From a virus: a stretch of DNA of 27,815 nt. The stretch is from positions 1 through 27,815 of IMG/VR virus record IMGVR_UViG_3300007960_000135. One strand, written 5' to 3'. Below are positions 9,627-17,471 of the stretch, piece after piece (position 1 is the first letter of the stretch; the number at the start of each line of letters is the position of its first letter). The notes under the pieces are model-generated. The model ran no database searches, was not told the origin of the DNA, and worked only from the letters and a program-made list of their open reading frames with translations. Made by a program: the position numbers and the translations under genes.

Positions 9627-10436
9627 TTAGTTGTTGTCGAGGACTTCGTAGACACCATTGTCATCAATGACAGTGGCACCCATCGACATCATCGAGGTTG
9701 CGAGGTGCGAGACCTTCTCGGCGACGTAGTTGATTTCAGTCTGAACGTCAGCGTTCATACCGAGACCAACCGCCGTAGTGTGGTAGGCAAAGTTCTTGCC
9801 GCCAGCCACAGCCGAAGTCGAGAAAATCTTGAAGCCAAGGAATTCCTTCATGGTCATGCCGCCTGCGAAGGGCAGGTTCTGCGGGCCAACATAGTCCGAC
9901 GAAGCAAACTCATTGATGGCAAACAGGTCGGCAAAACCAGAAGGCGACATGGCAAGGTAGCGCTGTCCGTCTTCCGGGATGTCCGCTTCACCGAAGGTCT
10001 GGAACAGGGTCAGAAGGTCTGCCTTTTCCAGTGCCGAGCTGGTGTCATGGATTTGGGTGGCGTTGGCACCCGCGTCCATTGCGGTGGTGATCAACTCATC
10101 GGTCTTGCGACCCAGAGCAGCGGCAGCAGATTGAGCCACAGCCTGACGCTCGTTGATGTTGATCTTCATCTCGTCGAGCTTGTCGATGTATTCCGGTGCA
10201 TACCAATCTTGCATCGTAACTTCGACGTAGGTGTGTGCCAGCTCCATTGGAGTGACGTTGCCATTGCGCGACTTGGTGGTGGCAGAGCCAGAGCCAATCT
10301 TTTGGAATCGAGCAGTCGAACCCGTCACATTGGTCGTGCGAATGGTGTTCCGGAACTTGGAACCCATGCGCTGATACGCCATGTGAACTTCGGTTTCGAA
10401 CTGCTTGATAAAGGCTTGATCGATAGTGTTAGCCAT
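9627..10436 (-). CDS. Major capsid protein
   Basis: A 269-residue protein between the scaffold and tail tubular genes, beginning MANTIDQAFIKQFETEVHMA. Late text such as DVQTEINYVAEKVSHLATSM followed by MGATVIDDNGVYEV is typical of HK97-fold coat proteins of the SIO1-like marine podovirus kind; it is clearly shorter than T7 gp10A (about 345 residues). GAGGA lies 8 nt before the ATG. The 76-nt upstream gap contains GGACACCC twice and a GGAAGT/ACTTCC inverted repeat, possibly a processing or translation-boosting leader. No slippery sequence producing a minor longer form was seen. Confidence 0.9.
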   Translation of the reverse strand: MANTIDQAFIKQFETEVHMAYQRMGSKFRNTIRTTNVTGSTARFQKIGSGSATTKSRNGNVTPMELAHTYVEVTMQDWYAPEYIDKLDEMKININERQAVAQSAAAALGRKTDELITTAMDAGANATQIHDTSSALEKADLLTLFQTFGEADIPEDGQRYLAMSPSGFADLFAINEFASSDYVGPQNLPFAGGMTMKEFLGFKIFSTSAVAGGKNFAYHTTAVGLGMNADVQTEINYVAEKVSHLATSMMSMGATVIDDNGVYEVLDNN

Positions 10437-10512
10437 TTTGCAGTCCTCATTGGAAGTTTCTCTCGACGGGTGTCCGATCTCTCACTTCCACGAGGGTGTC
10501 CTTGCGGGCCTC

Positions 10513-11016
10513 TCAGTGAATCACGGGCCGTGATGGGAAATTCAGAACACGAGGCGTTTCGTAATGGCAACGCACAAAACGCACAAACTCATGCCCGCTA
10601 TCTGAATCAAGCTGCGCCACTGGCTCAAAGCCAAGGTGCGCCAGCCACTGAGCAATCATTCCATTGCGCGCCCAGATATCGCAAACCAACTCCGGCTCAA
10701 AGCCGTGATAGTAGCTGATCAAGGCAGGAGATGCTTTGACAAAGCGATACCAGTTACGGCGGAGGCCATTGCCAAATAGCGCCCACATAAAGCCCTTATC
10801 CAACCCAGTCACTGCAAGCGGATGACCATTGCGAATTACTGCGTAAACCATCTTATGCTCAAGGGCCATGAACAGGGCGTCGAGAGGCTCAATCCCATAA
10901 GCAACCCGAAGCTCTCTTTTTGACTCCAAACTCATGTCACTGAAGAAGGGCATTACATGGTCGCGCTCAAACGGAACCAGTTGAAGCCCACACTTTTCAA
11001 GGATTGGCTTAGCCAT
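10513..11016 (-). CDS. gp13-like (DUF2833-type) virion protein
   Basis: A 167-residue protein between scaffold and major capsid genes. The text resembles phage GNAT-like proteins of the T7 gp13/DUF2833 group: an N-terminal residue string describing handling of acidic and aromatic positions (ERDHVMPFF), AYAVIRNGHPLAVTGL-like beta strands in the middle, WALFGNG, and a C-terminal HEFVRFVR. I chose the ATG at 11016 because it overlaps the scaffold stop, as most neighbours do; the longer form from 11034 adds only six codons. In T7 gp13 is needed for virion assembly. No acetyltransferase activity is claimed. Confidence 0.78.
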   Translation of the reverse strand: MAKPILEKCGLQLVPFERDHVMPFFSDMSLESKRELRVAYGIEPLDALFMALEHKMVYAVIRNGHPLAVTGLDKGFMWALFGNGLRRNWYRFVKASPALISYYHGFEPELVCDIWARNGMIAQWLAHLGFEPVAQLDSDSGHEFVRFVRCHYETPRVLNFPSRPVIH

Positions 11017-11737
11017 AGAGTTTGCGGAATCCATCTTCGACCTGCTTGATGAAATGCGGATCGCGCTTCACCGGGTTATGATATCGCTCGTCCAGCATCA
11101 TCTCACGAAGCTTCTGTTCATTTACCGCTTCTGCCCGCTGAGCCTCGCCAGAGAATGAACCGTCCTTCATTGCCGACATGATATGCTCAAGAGCAATGAT
11201 GCCCTCGTGGCTTTCGCACATCCGCTCGATGGCGGGTAGAGCAGACTCGGGAAAGAACTTCACAGCAAAGGCCGACGCCGCTTCGATGCGCGTATTGGCA
11301 TTGTCACCCAGCTTCTTTGTCTCAGCCTCAAGATCAGGCTCAGAACTCATGACAGCCTGAGCATACATCTCAATGCCCTGCTCAAATTCCTCCTGAGAAT
11401 ATCCATTCTCATAGGCATGTTCAGACCACCACTTCAGAAGACCGCTGTCTACAGAAGCCTCCTCGTCAATGATGTCAGGAAGCTTGTAATCGCCAGCAGA
11501 TTCAGGCCGATCCTTGTAGGCTTCAGCCTGAAGCTCTTCCAAGATTTTGTTGCGATAATCCTCTTCTTTGGCACCCATCTTCGACTCAAGGGATTTGTAT
11601 GCCTCGGCCAAGTCATCGACGGACTTATACTTTCCAAGAAGAAGCTCTTGGGTTTCCGCTGCGGGTGCTTCCTGAGTTTCGGCTGGCGGGGCGGCTTCAG
11701 CTTCGGTGGCTTCACCGCTAATCAGGCTCTCGGTCAT
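11009..11737 (-). CDS. Capsid assembly scaffold protein
   Basis: A 242-residue, very acidic, Glu/Ala-rich protein, with an N-terminal Ala/Pro/Glu low-complexity part (residues 8-32), a GKYKSVDDLAEAYKSLESKM motif at about 35-54, a helical middle and a basic C-terminus (HFIKQVEDGFRKLYG). The GKYKSVDDL..AY..LE motif and disposition between portal and capsid match the T7 gp9-like scaffold family. It directs prohead formation and is absent from mature virions. The start overlaps the stop of the preceding 63-aa gene (ATGA). Confidence 0.88.
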   Translation of the reverse strand: MTESLISGEATEAEAAPPAETQEAPAAETQELLLGKYKSVDDLAEAYKSLESKMGAKEEDYRNKILEELQAEAYKDRPESAGDYKLPDIIDEEASVDSGLLKWWSEHAYENGYSQEEFEQGIEMYAQAVMSSEPDLEAETKKLGDNANTRIEAASAFAVKFFPESALPAIERMCESHEGIIALEHIMSAMKDGSFSGEAQRAEAVNEQKLREMMLDERYHNPVKRDPHFIKQVEDGFRKLYG

Positions 11738-11925
11738 TTCTGCTTTTTCCTGTGCGCGTGGGCAATACGTTGCTCAAGAAGGCCAACGATATACCGCTGC
11801 CCCTCCATATGTCTTAGCTCTTCTGTGCTGACGTTAGGTCCGTTAACCATCTCAATGGTAATCGACCGCAGATAGGAAAGAACTGCCGCTCCAGCAGGGG
11901 CAGAGAAAACCTCTGCAACATTCAT
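11734..11925 (-). CDS. Small conserved protein between portal and scaffold
   Basis: A 63-residue protein, if started at the ATG at 11925; an in-frame upstream extension to 12021 overlaps the portal C-terminus. The text AAVLSYLRSITIEMVNGP, then ELRHMEGQRYIVGLLEQRI, is familiar to me as a small conserved protein next to the portal gene in marine podoviruses. No activity is known to me. There is no clear ribosome binding site, so reinitiation after the portal stop (11978) is possible. The basic C-terminus is HAHRKKQK. Confidence 0.65.
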   Translation of the reverse strand: MNVAEVFSAPAGAAVLSYLRSITIEMVNGPNVSTEELRHMEGQRYIVGLLEQRIAHAHRKKQK

Positions 11926-11977
11926 ACTGATCTGCAAGTCTGACTCAGCCGGTCGCTGAATCCCGTCAATTCCAATG

Positions 11978-13510
11978 TTAACCCGCTGGGGCAACCATCT
12001 GTCCTTGCTGTTGCTGCGCAAGTTGCTGCGCTATTGCAGCTATTTCTTTACGCTGTTCCTCATCGCGAATCAAGCTTTCAGGAACCCCGAACTTCTTGGC
12101 AAGGTGAACGGCAGTCTGCTCACTGTCGATCAAAATCTGAAGCATCTCAGGGCCAAAGGCTCCACCAACCAGCTCAAGAAAACGTGCAATCGAAGAGATG
12201 TCCTGATTGGCTTGAGCCTGAGCAAGCGGAGAAACAGAACGAATCTTGACCTCACGGCCATTGATCGTTGGCAGCTCAATGCGCCCCTGCTTCTTCAGAA
12301 TGTAAACCACACGCTGAAGCACAGGCTGCACAAGCTCGGCCTGAAGGCGACCAAAAGCAGACCCAATGCGACGAGATAGGTCAGCCATACGCTCAGCAAT
12401 CTCAGTCGCAGTAGCGGGCGTCTTGTTGGGATCGCCCAGCATTTCATTGTAGAGTGCGCGCTTGATGTTCAGGCGCATGTCATTCAGCACCAATTGGGCC
12501 ACATCGAAGCGACCGGCAGCATTGATTGGCTGAAGACCAGAACTGCCCATCGCCTTTGGAATAATCGTCCCCGGCACCAATTGAATGGTATCAGGGTTGA
12601 TCACACCATCGTCTTCCATTTGGTAAATGCCGGAGATCGACATCTGCGCGTTCTCAAGAATAAGTTCGACCGTGAGGTTGGTTGTCTTGATTGCAGCCAG
12701 CGCATTGATCAAAGGGCCGCGACCATAAATCTCACCGGCGCACTTGGCCCAGCGAAAACAAATGAACGGGTTGGCCCCAACACCGGACATCTCCTTCGAG
12801 TGAAGGAGCGTATGTGTTCTCATGCAAATTGCATAGTGATAGTAGGCTTCTTCGTTAGGCCGTTCGTAGTTGCGGCAGACCACCTCAAGCACGTCCGTCT
12901 TGTTGTCGCCGTTGCGCAGATTCATTACCTCGGGCGAAAAGTTTCCGCGCGGATACATCAGTTCAAGCTGGTCGATCTGAACATTGGCTCGTTTGCGAAA
13001 CACATGATCGATGCGGTCATCCGGGCCAGTATCCAACACCACATGCGGCAGCGGAATCGCAGTGAAGTTTACCGGGTTGATTGAGTCACCCTCTTCTACG
13101 CAAAGAACGCCGGTTCCCACTGCAAGGTCGATGAAGGACTCATGCACTTCTTGACTGAAGTTGGAGTTCTGAATGACTTCGAACACATAGTCCGTAACCT
13201 CATCCAGCTCATTGTCTACATTATCACGCTGCTCAGGCGGAACCTCGCTGCCAGCAATGAAGTCAGCCCAACGCGCAAAGTTGGGAACAATGCCAGACTG
13301 CAAGCGACTGGCAAACTCCTGAACACCAACCACCGCCGTCTCATCGAATATCTTGTCGTCGCGGCGCTGCCCCGGCTCCTCATAGTAAAACGACTCCCGC
13401 TGAGGAATGGCATACTCATAGCATTCTTCAAACAGCGGAACCCAGTTTTCCCGAAGCGCTTTGGCCCGGTTATACTTCTTGAGATACTTCTCGGCGATGG
13501 GGTCATTCAT
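11978..13510 (-). CDS. Portal (head-tail connector) protein
   Basis: A 510-residue protein of the T7 gp8 head-tail connector family (Pfam Head-tail_con), the dodecameric ring through which DNA is packaged and ejected. Recognisable blocks are the N-terminal LRENWVPLFEECYEYAIPQR, then DDKIFDETAVVGVQEFASRL, LINALAAIKTTNLTVELILE in the middle, and PATATEIAERMADLSRRIG near the C-terminus. The C-terminus is Gln-rich. The length is normal for the family. The start overlaps the upstream stop by one base (TGATG). Confidence 0.95.
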   Translation of the reverse strand: MNDPIAEKYLKKYNRAKALRENWVPLFEECYEYAIPQRESFYYEEPGQRRDDKIFDETAVVGVQEFASRLQSGIVPNFARWADFIAGSEVPPEQRDNVDNELDEVTDYVFEVIQNSNFSQEVHESFIDLAVGTGVLCVEEGDSINPVNFTAIPLPHVVLDTGPDDRIDHVFRKRANVQIDQLELMYPRGNFSPEVMNLRNGDNKTDVLEVVCRNYERPNEEAYYHYAICMRTHTLLHSKEMSGVGANPFICFRWAKCAGEIYGRGPLINALAAIKTTNLTVELILENAQMSISGIYQMEDDGVINPDTIQLVPGTIIPKAMGSSGLQPINAAGRFDVAQLVLNDMRLNIKRALYNEMLGDPNKTPATATEIAERMADLSRRIGSAFGRLQAELVQPVLQRVVYILKKQGRIELPTINGREVKIRSVSPLAQAQANQDISSIARFLELVGGAFGPEMLQILIDSEQTAVHLAKKFGVPESLIRDEEQRKEIAAIAQQLAQQQQGQMVAPAG

Positions 13511-13740
13511 CAGTTAAACCTGCCAATAAACCCGGCACTACCGCTCGGTCCGGAAAAAAGAGAGCGACGACCAGTGCCGCCGCTACCGCGCCGAGAAGTG
13601 GCTCGGGCCTCAACCGCCTCGGAAATATCTTCCCGCTTTTGGCGTGACCGCTCTTCGATCTCACGACGCTTCTGTTCTTGAGCTGCTTGCTGCTGTAGCG
13701 CTGCGGCCTGTTTTTCCGCACGACTTGGTCCAAAGCACAT
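13510..13740 (-). CDS. 76-aa MCFG-type small virion-block protein
   Basis: A 76-residue protein with a Cys at position 2 (MCFGPSRAEKQ), a central Gln/Glu/Arg-rich coiled-coil-like part (about 9-48) and a Gly/Ser/Arg/Phe tail (RSLFSGPSGSAGFIGRFN). AAGGAG precedes the ATG. It sits between terL and portal. A second tiny protein beginning MCFG lies at 16315-16488 between terS and terL. I do not know the function; the short N-terminal Cys motif occurs in other small phage head-block proteins, but this is a memory-based remark. Confidence 0.75.
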   Translation of the reverse strand: MCFGPSRAEKQAAALQQQAAQEQKRREIEERSRQKREDISEAVEARATSRRGSGGTGRRSLFSGPSGSAGFIGRFN

Positions 13741-13808
13741 GGCATGTCTCCTTTTTTTCGCCCTACGCCATAACAGGGTTGGCGCTCAATGCACAAAAAG
13801 CGGAAGCG

Positions 13809-15332
13809 TTACATCCGCGCCCAAAGTCCCTGCCGCCTAGCCTTGGGTTTGCCCTTGGCAAAAACATCAAAGTTTCTTTTGGCAACAACAGGCTGAGCAG
13901 GTTTCTGGTTGTTGATCAAGGCACGTCCCTCGCCAGCGCCAAGAAGAAGATACTGCAAGGCGTCATGGACGTGGCTAAACATTCCTTTGTCCGGCTTGTC
14001 CGCATACCGCTCCCCGCTGACCTCAAGCCGCTTGTAGGCATAAGCACCCTCAAAGCCCTTGATCAGCGTAGAGCAGCGCCGGTCTACAAGAAACCCAGCC
14101 TTGCCCTCAACCATCTTCATAAGCTGAGAAGAGACAGCCTCAAGGCGTAGGTCCACCGAGTTGGTATGCGTTGGGAAAGCCCGAAGGCCAGCGCCGCGCA
14201 AAATCTGGAACGGAGTAGATTCATCCGTCTGCGCCCTGAAATCACCAGCCGGATCGCCGTAGATATACACCTCAGAGCAGGCAGAAAAGCGAGACGCCAG
14301 TTCATTGCGCAGCACCTCGGCAAACCTGACAACCCCCATGTCAATTGCCACAATCTCGGATTGGATCAGCCATCGGCTGCGCACCTTCTGCCCAATGGCG
14401 GCAGCAGGCGTCAAACCAAAGTCCACCCCAACATAAACCGGAACCCCAGCGGCAACAGGCAGCTCTTCCTTGGCAATGTGAACGTCAGGCGCAAACATGG
14501 GATACACCGGCTTTCCATCCTGAATCATGCCCAAGCGATTCATTACATAGACATCAATCCAGCTCTTGGTCTTACCTTGAATCAAGTTTGGATAGTAAGA
14601 CTCCAGCATGTTCTTCTGATTCTCAGCCGCCGGGTTTGGCTTGTATTCCTCAATCTCACCCTCTTCACTCTTCTCCTCGATCATCCCGGAGGGCTGAGTG
14701 TAGAACCGCCAGTTGGTTGGCGTGACCAGCATCTTGGCTTGCTCTCGCGGGATATGATCCGGAATCGGAACCTCGCCCGCCATGATTGGCCACCAGTGAT
14801 CCTCCTCGGGCGCGTTGGTATCGGCAATAACTCCGGTCCAAGTCGGGCCTCCCTCTCTCATAGAAGGATAGCGACCCACGCGCATGGTGCAGGCGTCCAC
14901 AATAGACTTGGGAATCTCTCTGGCCTCGTTGATCCAGATGCCGGTCAGTTCCAATGACAGCAGCTTCTTAACGTCTTCAGGCCGGTCCAGCGCAAGGAAG
15001 ATAACCTCAAGGTCCAAGTCCCCCTTCTTGATGTGGTGGGTGTAAGGCACTGACCAATGGAACTTGCCCCAGTCATTCTCAGGAAACCAATCCAACCAAG
15101 TCTTGATCGTGGTGGTTCTAAGCTGCGGGTTGGTGTTCCGAATGATTGCCCACCGGCTCTTCCGCTTCCCGTCCTCACCCTTCTCCTGCATCAAGGCGCG
15201 ACGAAAGACCTCGACGCAGCAAGCCACCGACTTGCCGCTACCAACCGGACCCCTGATGCCACGAAAAAAAATATCGTCCTTCATGAACGCCTTCAGGACT
15301 TCACCATCCGGCTTATACTTGAAGTCGATCAT
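13809..15332 (-). CDS. terL: Terminase large subunit
   Basis: A 507-residue terminase, the motor and nuclease of DNA packaging. Walker A is GPVGSGKS (residues 28-35); the Walker B-like block is GIWINEARE (131-139) with catalytic Glu136. The C-terminal RNase-H-like nuclease shows GVDFGLTPAA, then YGDPAGD, and the closing HDALQYLLLG with the metal-binding Asp residues. The start overlaps the upstream 64-aa gene by 4 nt. A 68-nt gap without terminator separates it from the 76-aa gene. The terL plus terS arrangement is complete. Confidence 0.96.
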   Translation of the reverse strand: MIDFKYKPDGEVLKAFMKDDIFFRGIRGPVGSGKSVACCVEVFRRALMQEKGEDGKRKSRWAIIRNTNPQLRTTTIKTWLDWFPENDWGKFHWSVPYTHHIKKGDLDLEVIFLALDRPEDVKKLLSLELTGIWINEAREIPKSIVDACTMRVGRYPSMREGGPTWTGVIADTNAPEEDHWWPIMAGEVPIPDHIPREQAKMLVTPTNWRFYTQPSGMIEEKSEEGEIEEYKPNPAAENQKNMLESYYPNLIQGKTKSWIDVYVMNRLGMIQDGKPVYPMFAPDVHIAKEELPVAAGVPVYVGVDFGLTPAAAIGQKVRSRWLIQSEIVAIDMGVVRFAEVLRNELASRFSACSEVYIYGDPAGDFRAQTDESTPFQILRGAGLRAFPTHTNSVDLRLEAVSSQLMKMVEGKAGFLVDRRCSTLIKGFEGAYAYKRLEVSGERYADKPDKGMFSHVHDALQYLLLGAGEGRALINNQKPAQPVVAKRNFDVFAKGKPKARRQGLWARM

Positions 15333-15523
15333 CTAAGCCCCTTGTCCACTCCGAAGCGGATCATCCGCTCAGCAATCTCCGGACCCAAGCTGTCAATCAG
15401 CTTGTCGCACTCATAATCCGTTACAAAGCTCTTTCCATGCTTGGCCTCGACATGCGCAAAGTGAACCTTCCTCACTATGCCCCGAAGAAGCTCCCGATCC
15501 TGCTGAGTAAGCGGAAAGCTCAT
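15329..15523 (-). CDS. Hypothetical 64-aa protein before terL
   Basis: A 64-residue protein (start MSFPLTQQDRELLRGIVRKV) that is not basic like its upstream neighbours. It overlaps both the upstream 83-aa gene (ATG within its last codons) and the terL start, so it belongs to the same translationally coupled chain. The text VHFAHVEAKHGK and ECDKLIDSLGPEIAERMIRF looks helical. I recognise similar small proteins before terL in alphaproteobacterial podoviruses but know no function. Confidence 0.75.
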   Translation of the reverse strand: MSFPLTQQDRELLRGIVRKVHFAHVEAKHGKSFVTDYECDKLIDSLGPEIAERMIRFGVDKGLR

Positions 15524-15771
15524 AGCCTCCCACCCGAAGGCAACTTGTTCGAGTTCTTTAGAAGCGACTCCTCACGCTTTGCAATCTTGCGACGGAGGGC
15601 CTTCACTCGATCTGACTGAGGCTTAGAAGAGGTAACGCCAGTGGTGTAATCCCTCAGCAGGGTCTTTATCTTCTGAAGCGTTCCCCTGCTCGTTGTCTCC
15701 CTGACCTGCTTCTCCAGCAGCGACAAACGCTGAAGAGATCGATCCCTCGGCGTGACATTACCCCTTGGCAT
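15520..15771 (-). CDS. Basic 83-aa protein
   Basis: An 83-residue, Arg/Lys-rich protein with a predicted helical middle (RDRSLQRLSLLEKQVRETTS) and a basic helix near the C-terminus (RVKALRRKIAKREESLLKN). The open frame extends to 15876, but the ATG at 15771 was chosen because it overlaps the end of the upstream 57-aa gene, and the upstream extension is that gene read in another frame. Nucleic-acid binding is possible given the charge, not shown. Confidence 0.65.
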   Translation of the reverse strand: MPRGNVTPRDRSLQRLSLLEKQVRETTSRGTLQKIKTLLRDYTTGVTSSKPQSDRVKALRRKIAKREESLLKNSNKLPSGGRL

Positions 15772-15931
15772 TCTTTCGCCCCCTCGCTGCCAGCTCCTGA
15801 AACCTCTTGGCCCCATACTTCTTGCGACCAATGCTAGCCGCCAAAGCCTTCGGGTCTTTCGCCCCCTTGGCTGCAAGCTCTTTTGTCAAACGACGAAAGC
15901 GGCCACCGCCGCCAACCTTCATGTTCTTCAT
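15758..15931 (-). CDS. Very basic 57-aa protein (VGGGGRF family)
   Basis: A 57-residue protein read directly from the minus strand: MKNMKVGGGGRFRRL, then KGAKDPKALAASIGRKKYG and RFQELAARGRKN. It has 18 Lys/Arg against 3 Asp/Glu. The P.ALAA.IGRKKYG text is one I associate with a widely conserved small phage protein near terminase genes, of unknown function. The ATG at 15931 follows AGGAAG by about 8 nt; a second in-frame ATG is at 15922. It overlaps both neighbours by a few bases (start within the end of the upstream gene, stop inside the next start). Confidence 0.72.
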   Translation of the reverse strand: MKNMKVGGGGRFRRLTKELAAKGAKDPKALAASIGRKKYGAKRFQELAARGRKNAKG

Positions 15932-16164
15932 GTTCGATACTTCCTTACCTTTCGGGCAATGGCTTTAGGCTGAGAAACAAACTGTTTGCCCTGCCGTGTT
16001 CCCTCACGCTTGGCTTTGGTCGTCGCAGCATACTCAGAAGAAGACAGCGACTTGATCGCCGCCTCGGGCAAATACCGCTCACCAGTGTCCTGAGAGCGCT
16101 TCCCACTCTTGGTGCGCCACTTCTGCTTGGTCCAACTTACCAAAGAACGCTGAGGTGCCTTCAA
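15928..16164 (-). CDS. Basic 78-aa protein (WTKQKWRTKSG type, DUF5872-like)
   Basis: A 78-residue protein with the distinctive text SWTKQKWRTKSGKRS, TGERYLPEAAIKSLSSSEYA and a Lys/Arg/Gln C-terminus; about 21 basic and 5 acidic residues. I associate this motif set with a small phage protein family (DUF5872 from memory, name not checked). The start is a TTG at 16164 whose bases overlap the stop of the upstream 56-aa gene (AGTTGA), with GGGGG about 8 nt before. Function unknown; a DNA-binding role would be inference from charge. Confidence 0.72.
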   Translation of the reverse strand: MKAPQRSLVSWTKQKWRTKSGKRSQDTGERYLPEAAIKSLSSSEYAATTKAKREGTRQGKQFVSQPKAIARKVRKYRT

Positions 16165-16331
16165 CTCGTATACCCCCCGCCCCTAGCCTTATACTGCTTA
16201 GCCAGCATCTGCGCCTTCCGCGCCGACCACTGACCCGGCTTGCCGCCCTTGCCACCAGACTTGATCCGCTGGAACAAACTCTTCCGCATCCCCGGCTTCG
16301 TATAGTTCCCAGCCTCATTGACCCGAGACAT
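16161..16331 (-). CDS. Basic 56-aa protein (NEAGNYTKPGMRK type)
   Basis: A 56-residue protein read directly from the minus strand: MSRVNEAGNYTKPGMRKSLF, then IKSGGKGGKPGQWSARKAQM and LAKQYKARGGGYTS. It has 13 basic residues and one acidic. The NEAGNYTKP and KGGKPGQWSARKAQ.LAK.YK motifs are conserved in small phage proteins of unknown role, from memory. The ATG at 16331 lies inside the end of the upstream 57-aa gene (17-nt overlap); the stop overlaps the TTG of the next gene. Confidence 0.72.
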   Translation of the reverse strand: MSRVNEAGNYTKPGMRKSLFQRIKSGGKGGKPGQWSARKAQMLAKQYKARGGGYTS

Positions 16332-16488
16332 TCAACATCCCCATGTTCAACAAAGAAGGACGACGCTTTGCTACAGGGCGATCCAAGTAACGAGGATCAC
16401 GCCGCTCCTCAGCAGTCGCCAATCGAGTCGAAGCCAAGTCAGGCTCCTCCATCTTTACCGGAGCAGGCGCTCCACGACCAAAGCACAT
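16315..16488 (-). CDS. 57-aa MCFG-type small protein
   Basis: A 57-residue protein read directly: MCFGRGAPAPVKMEEPDLAS, then TAEERRDPRYLDRPVAKRRP and LLNMGMLNVSGQ. It shares only the N-terminal MCFG with the 76-aa protein at 13510-13740; beyond that a Pro/Arg-rich middle and a Met/Leu-rich tail. It overlaps the next gene by 17 nt and follows the DUF6321-type gene by 3 nt. Weak but plausible GGGTTGAG precedes the ATG. Function unknown. Confidence 0.7.
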   Translation of the reverse strand: MCFGRGAPAPVKMEEPDLASTRLATAEERRDPRYLDRPVAKRRPSLLNMGMLNVSGQ

Positions 16489-16491
16489 AGC

Positions 16492-16794
16492 TCAACCCTT
16501 CGCTTTATTCCGCCTACTGATCGCCCGAGCCTTCGCTCTGGCATCAGCCTTGCTGCTGGCACCCCAAGCCTTCAAGCTAAGAAGAAGACGCGTCGGCCTC
16601 CCCTTCTCATCACGCTCAGGACCAGCCATGTTCCCCATCCGAGCCAAGAAACTCGCCCGCCTCGGATTGTCACCAGACTCAACCGGAGCCTTCAAGTTCA
16701 TACCCTGACGACGCGCAGAAGCACGACCAACAGCATTCAATCCACCAGAAGGATTCTTCCCAGCCTTCCGCTGCCATGCAGGTGTCTTAGACAT
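16492..16794 (-). CDS. DUF6321-like basic 100-aa protein
   Basis: A 100-residue basic protein with text PAWQRKAGKNPSGGLNAVGR, NPRRASFLARMGNMAGP, GRPTRLLLSLKAWGASSKAD and an Ala/Lys/Arg C-terminus. The WQRKEGK.P.GGLN and PRR.SFLARM motifs match the DUF6321 family as I remember it, found in phages and a few plant-like and bacterial genomes. No biochemical role is known to me. It lies in the chain of small genes after terS, overlapping the stop of the preceding 54-aa gene by 8 nt. Confidence 0.8.
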   Translation of the reverse strand: MSKTPAWQRKAGKNPSGGLNAVGRASARRQGMNLKAPVESGDNPRRASFLARMGNMAGPERDEKGRPTRLLLSLKAWGASSKADARAKARAISRRNKAKG

Positions 16795-16951
16795 CTTTCT
16801 TCACACGCCTCTTACGCTTCGGAGAAGCTCGCTTCTTCACAGCCTCCTCCAACTTCCCCTTCGCTACATCAGTCGCCTTCGCCCCACCACGCACAACACG
16901 CTCCGGGGCAACACGACCAAACCTAGAACCTACCATAACTCCTACACGCAT
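16787..16951 (-). CDS. Basic 54-aa protein
   Basis: A 54-residue protein read directly: MRVGVMVGSRFGRVAPERVV, then RGGAKATDVAKGKLEEAVKK and a Lys/Arg-rich tail (RASPKRKRRVKKDV). It has 18 basic and 5 acidic residues. AAAGG stands 8 nt before the ATG at 16951; an in-frame ATG at codon 6 is the alternative. It is the first small gene after terS, from which it is separated by about 100 nt without any terminator I can see. Function unknown. Confidence 0.62.
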   Translation of the reverse strand: MRVGVMVGSRFGRVAPERVVRGGAKATDVAKGKLEEAVKKRASPKRKRRVKKDV

Positions 16952-17053
16952 GATCGAACCTTTCTGGCTAAAAATGTCAGGGTGGGACTATTACCACTGT
17001 AACTACCGGCAACTTTCCCCCCTACCCCCTACATCACACTCACCAAGAGTGAA

Positions 17054-17431
17054 TCACCCTAGATCTATGGACACTCGTATATCACCAGCTATCTGCACCT
17101 GTGATCTATCCACCGGCTTGAACCCGGCACGGTCTAGAATATCCTTGGCCGCTTCGAGCTGAACATACTCTGATTTCGCGCCCCGAGCGAGCTTCATGAC
17201 TTGAGCTGCAGCAGCAGTAGCGTTCATCCCAATCGTCTCGCTAATCCTCTGCATCATATACTGCTGCACATGGGGCAACCTTAGCGTTCGGTGTGCTGAG
17301 ACGTATCCGCTCTTTCCCTCTGCGTATCCTGCTTTGACTGCGGCTTCGCTTGTCTTGAGGCCTTCTGCTACCATGACATCAACTAGAGCCATTTGTCTCT
17401 TGGTCAGCTTCTGTTGTGCTACTTGGCCCAT
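17054..17431 (-). CDS. terS: Terminase small subunit (DNA recognition)
   Basis: A 125-residue protein, first gene of the late block. The ATG at 17431 was chosen because AAGGAG stands 7 nt upstream; an in-frame extension to 17530 would cross the late promoter. The N-terminal helix-turn-helix text (KLTKRQMALVDVMVAEGLKT, SEAAVKAGYAEG) and the following SGYVSAHRTLRLPHVQQYM match Terminase_2/TerS proteins that recognise the packaging site and recruit TerL. The C-terminus (about 65-105) is helical, with DILDRAGFKPVDRSQ near the end, also typical for the family. Length fits. Confidence 0.85.
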   Translation of the reverse strand: MGQVAQQKLTKRQMALVDVMVAEGLKTSEAAVKAGYAEGKSGYVSAHRTLRLPHVQQYMMQRISETIGMNATAAAAQVMKLARGAKSEYVQLEAAKDILDRAGFKPVDRSQVQIAGDIRVSIDLG

Positions 17432-17471
17432 TTGTGTCTCCTTGTTGCCCCCCTCTCCCTCTCTCCCCCCG

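Noticed and set aside
16079-16318. 79-codon minus-strand frame with Arg/Gly/Ser-rich text
   Set aside because: It is the shadow of the 56-aa and 78-aa genes, which show conserved motifs and start-stop overlaps.
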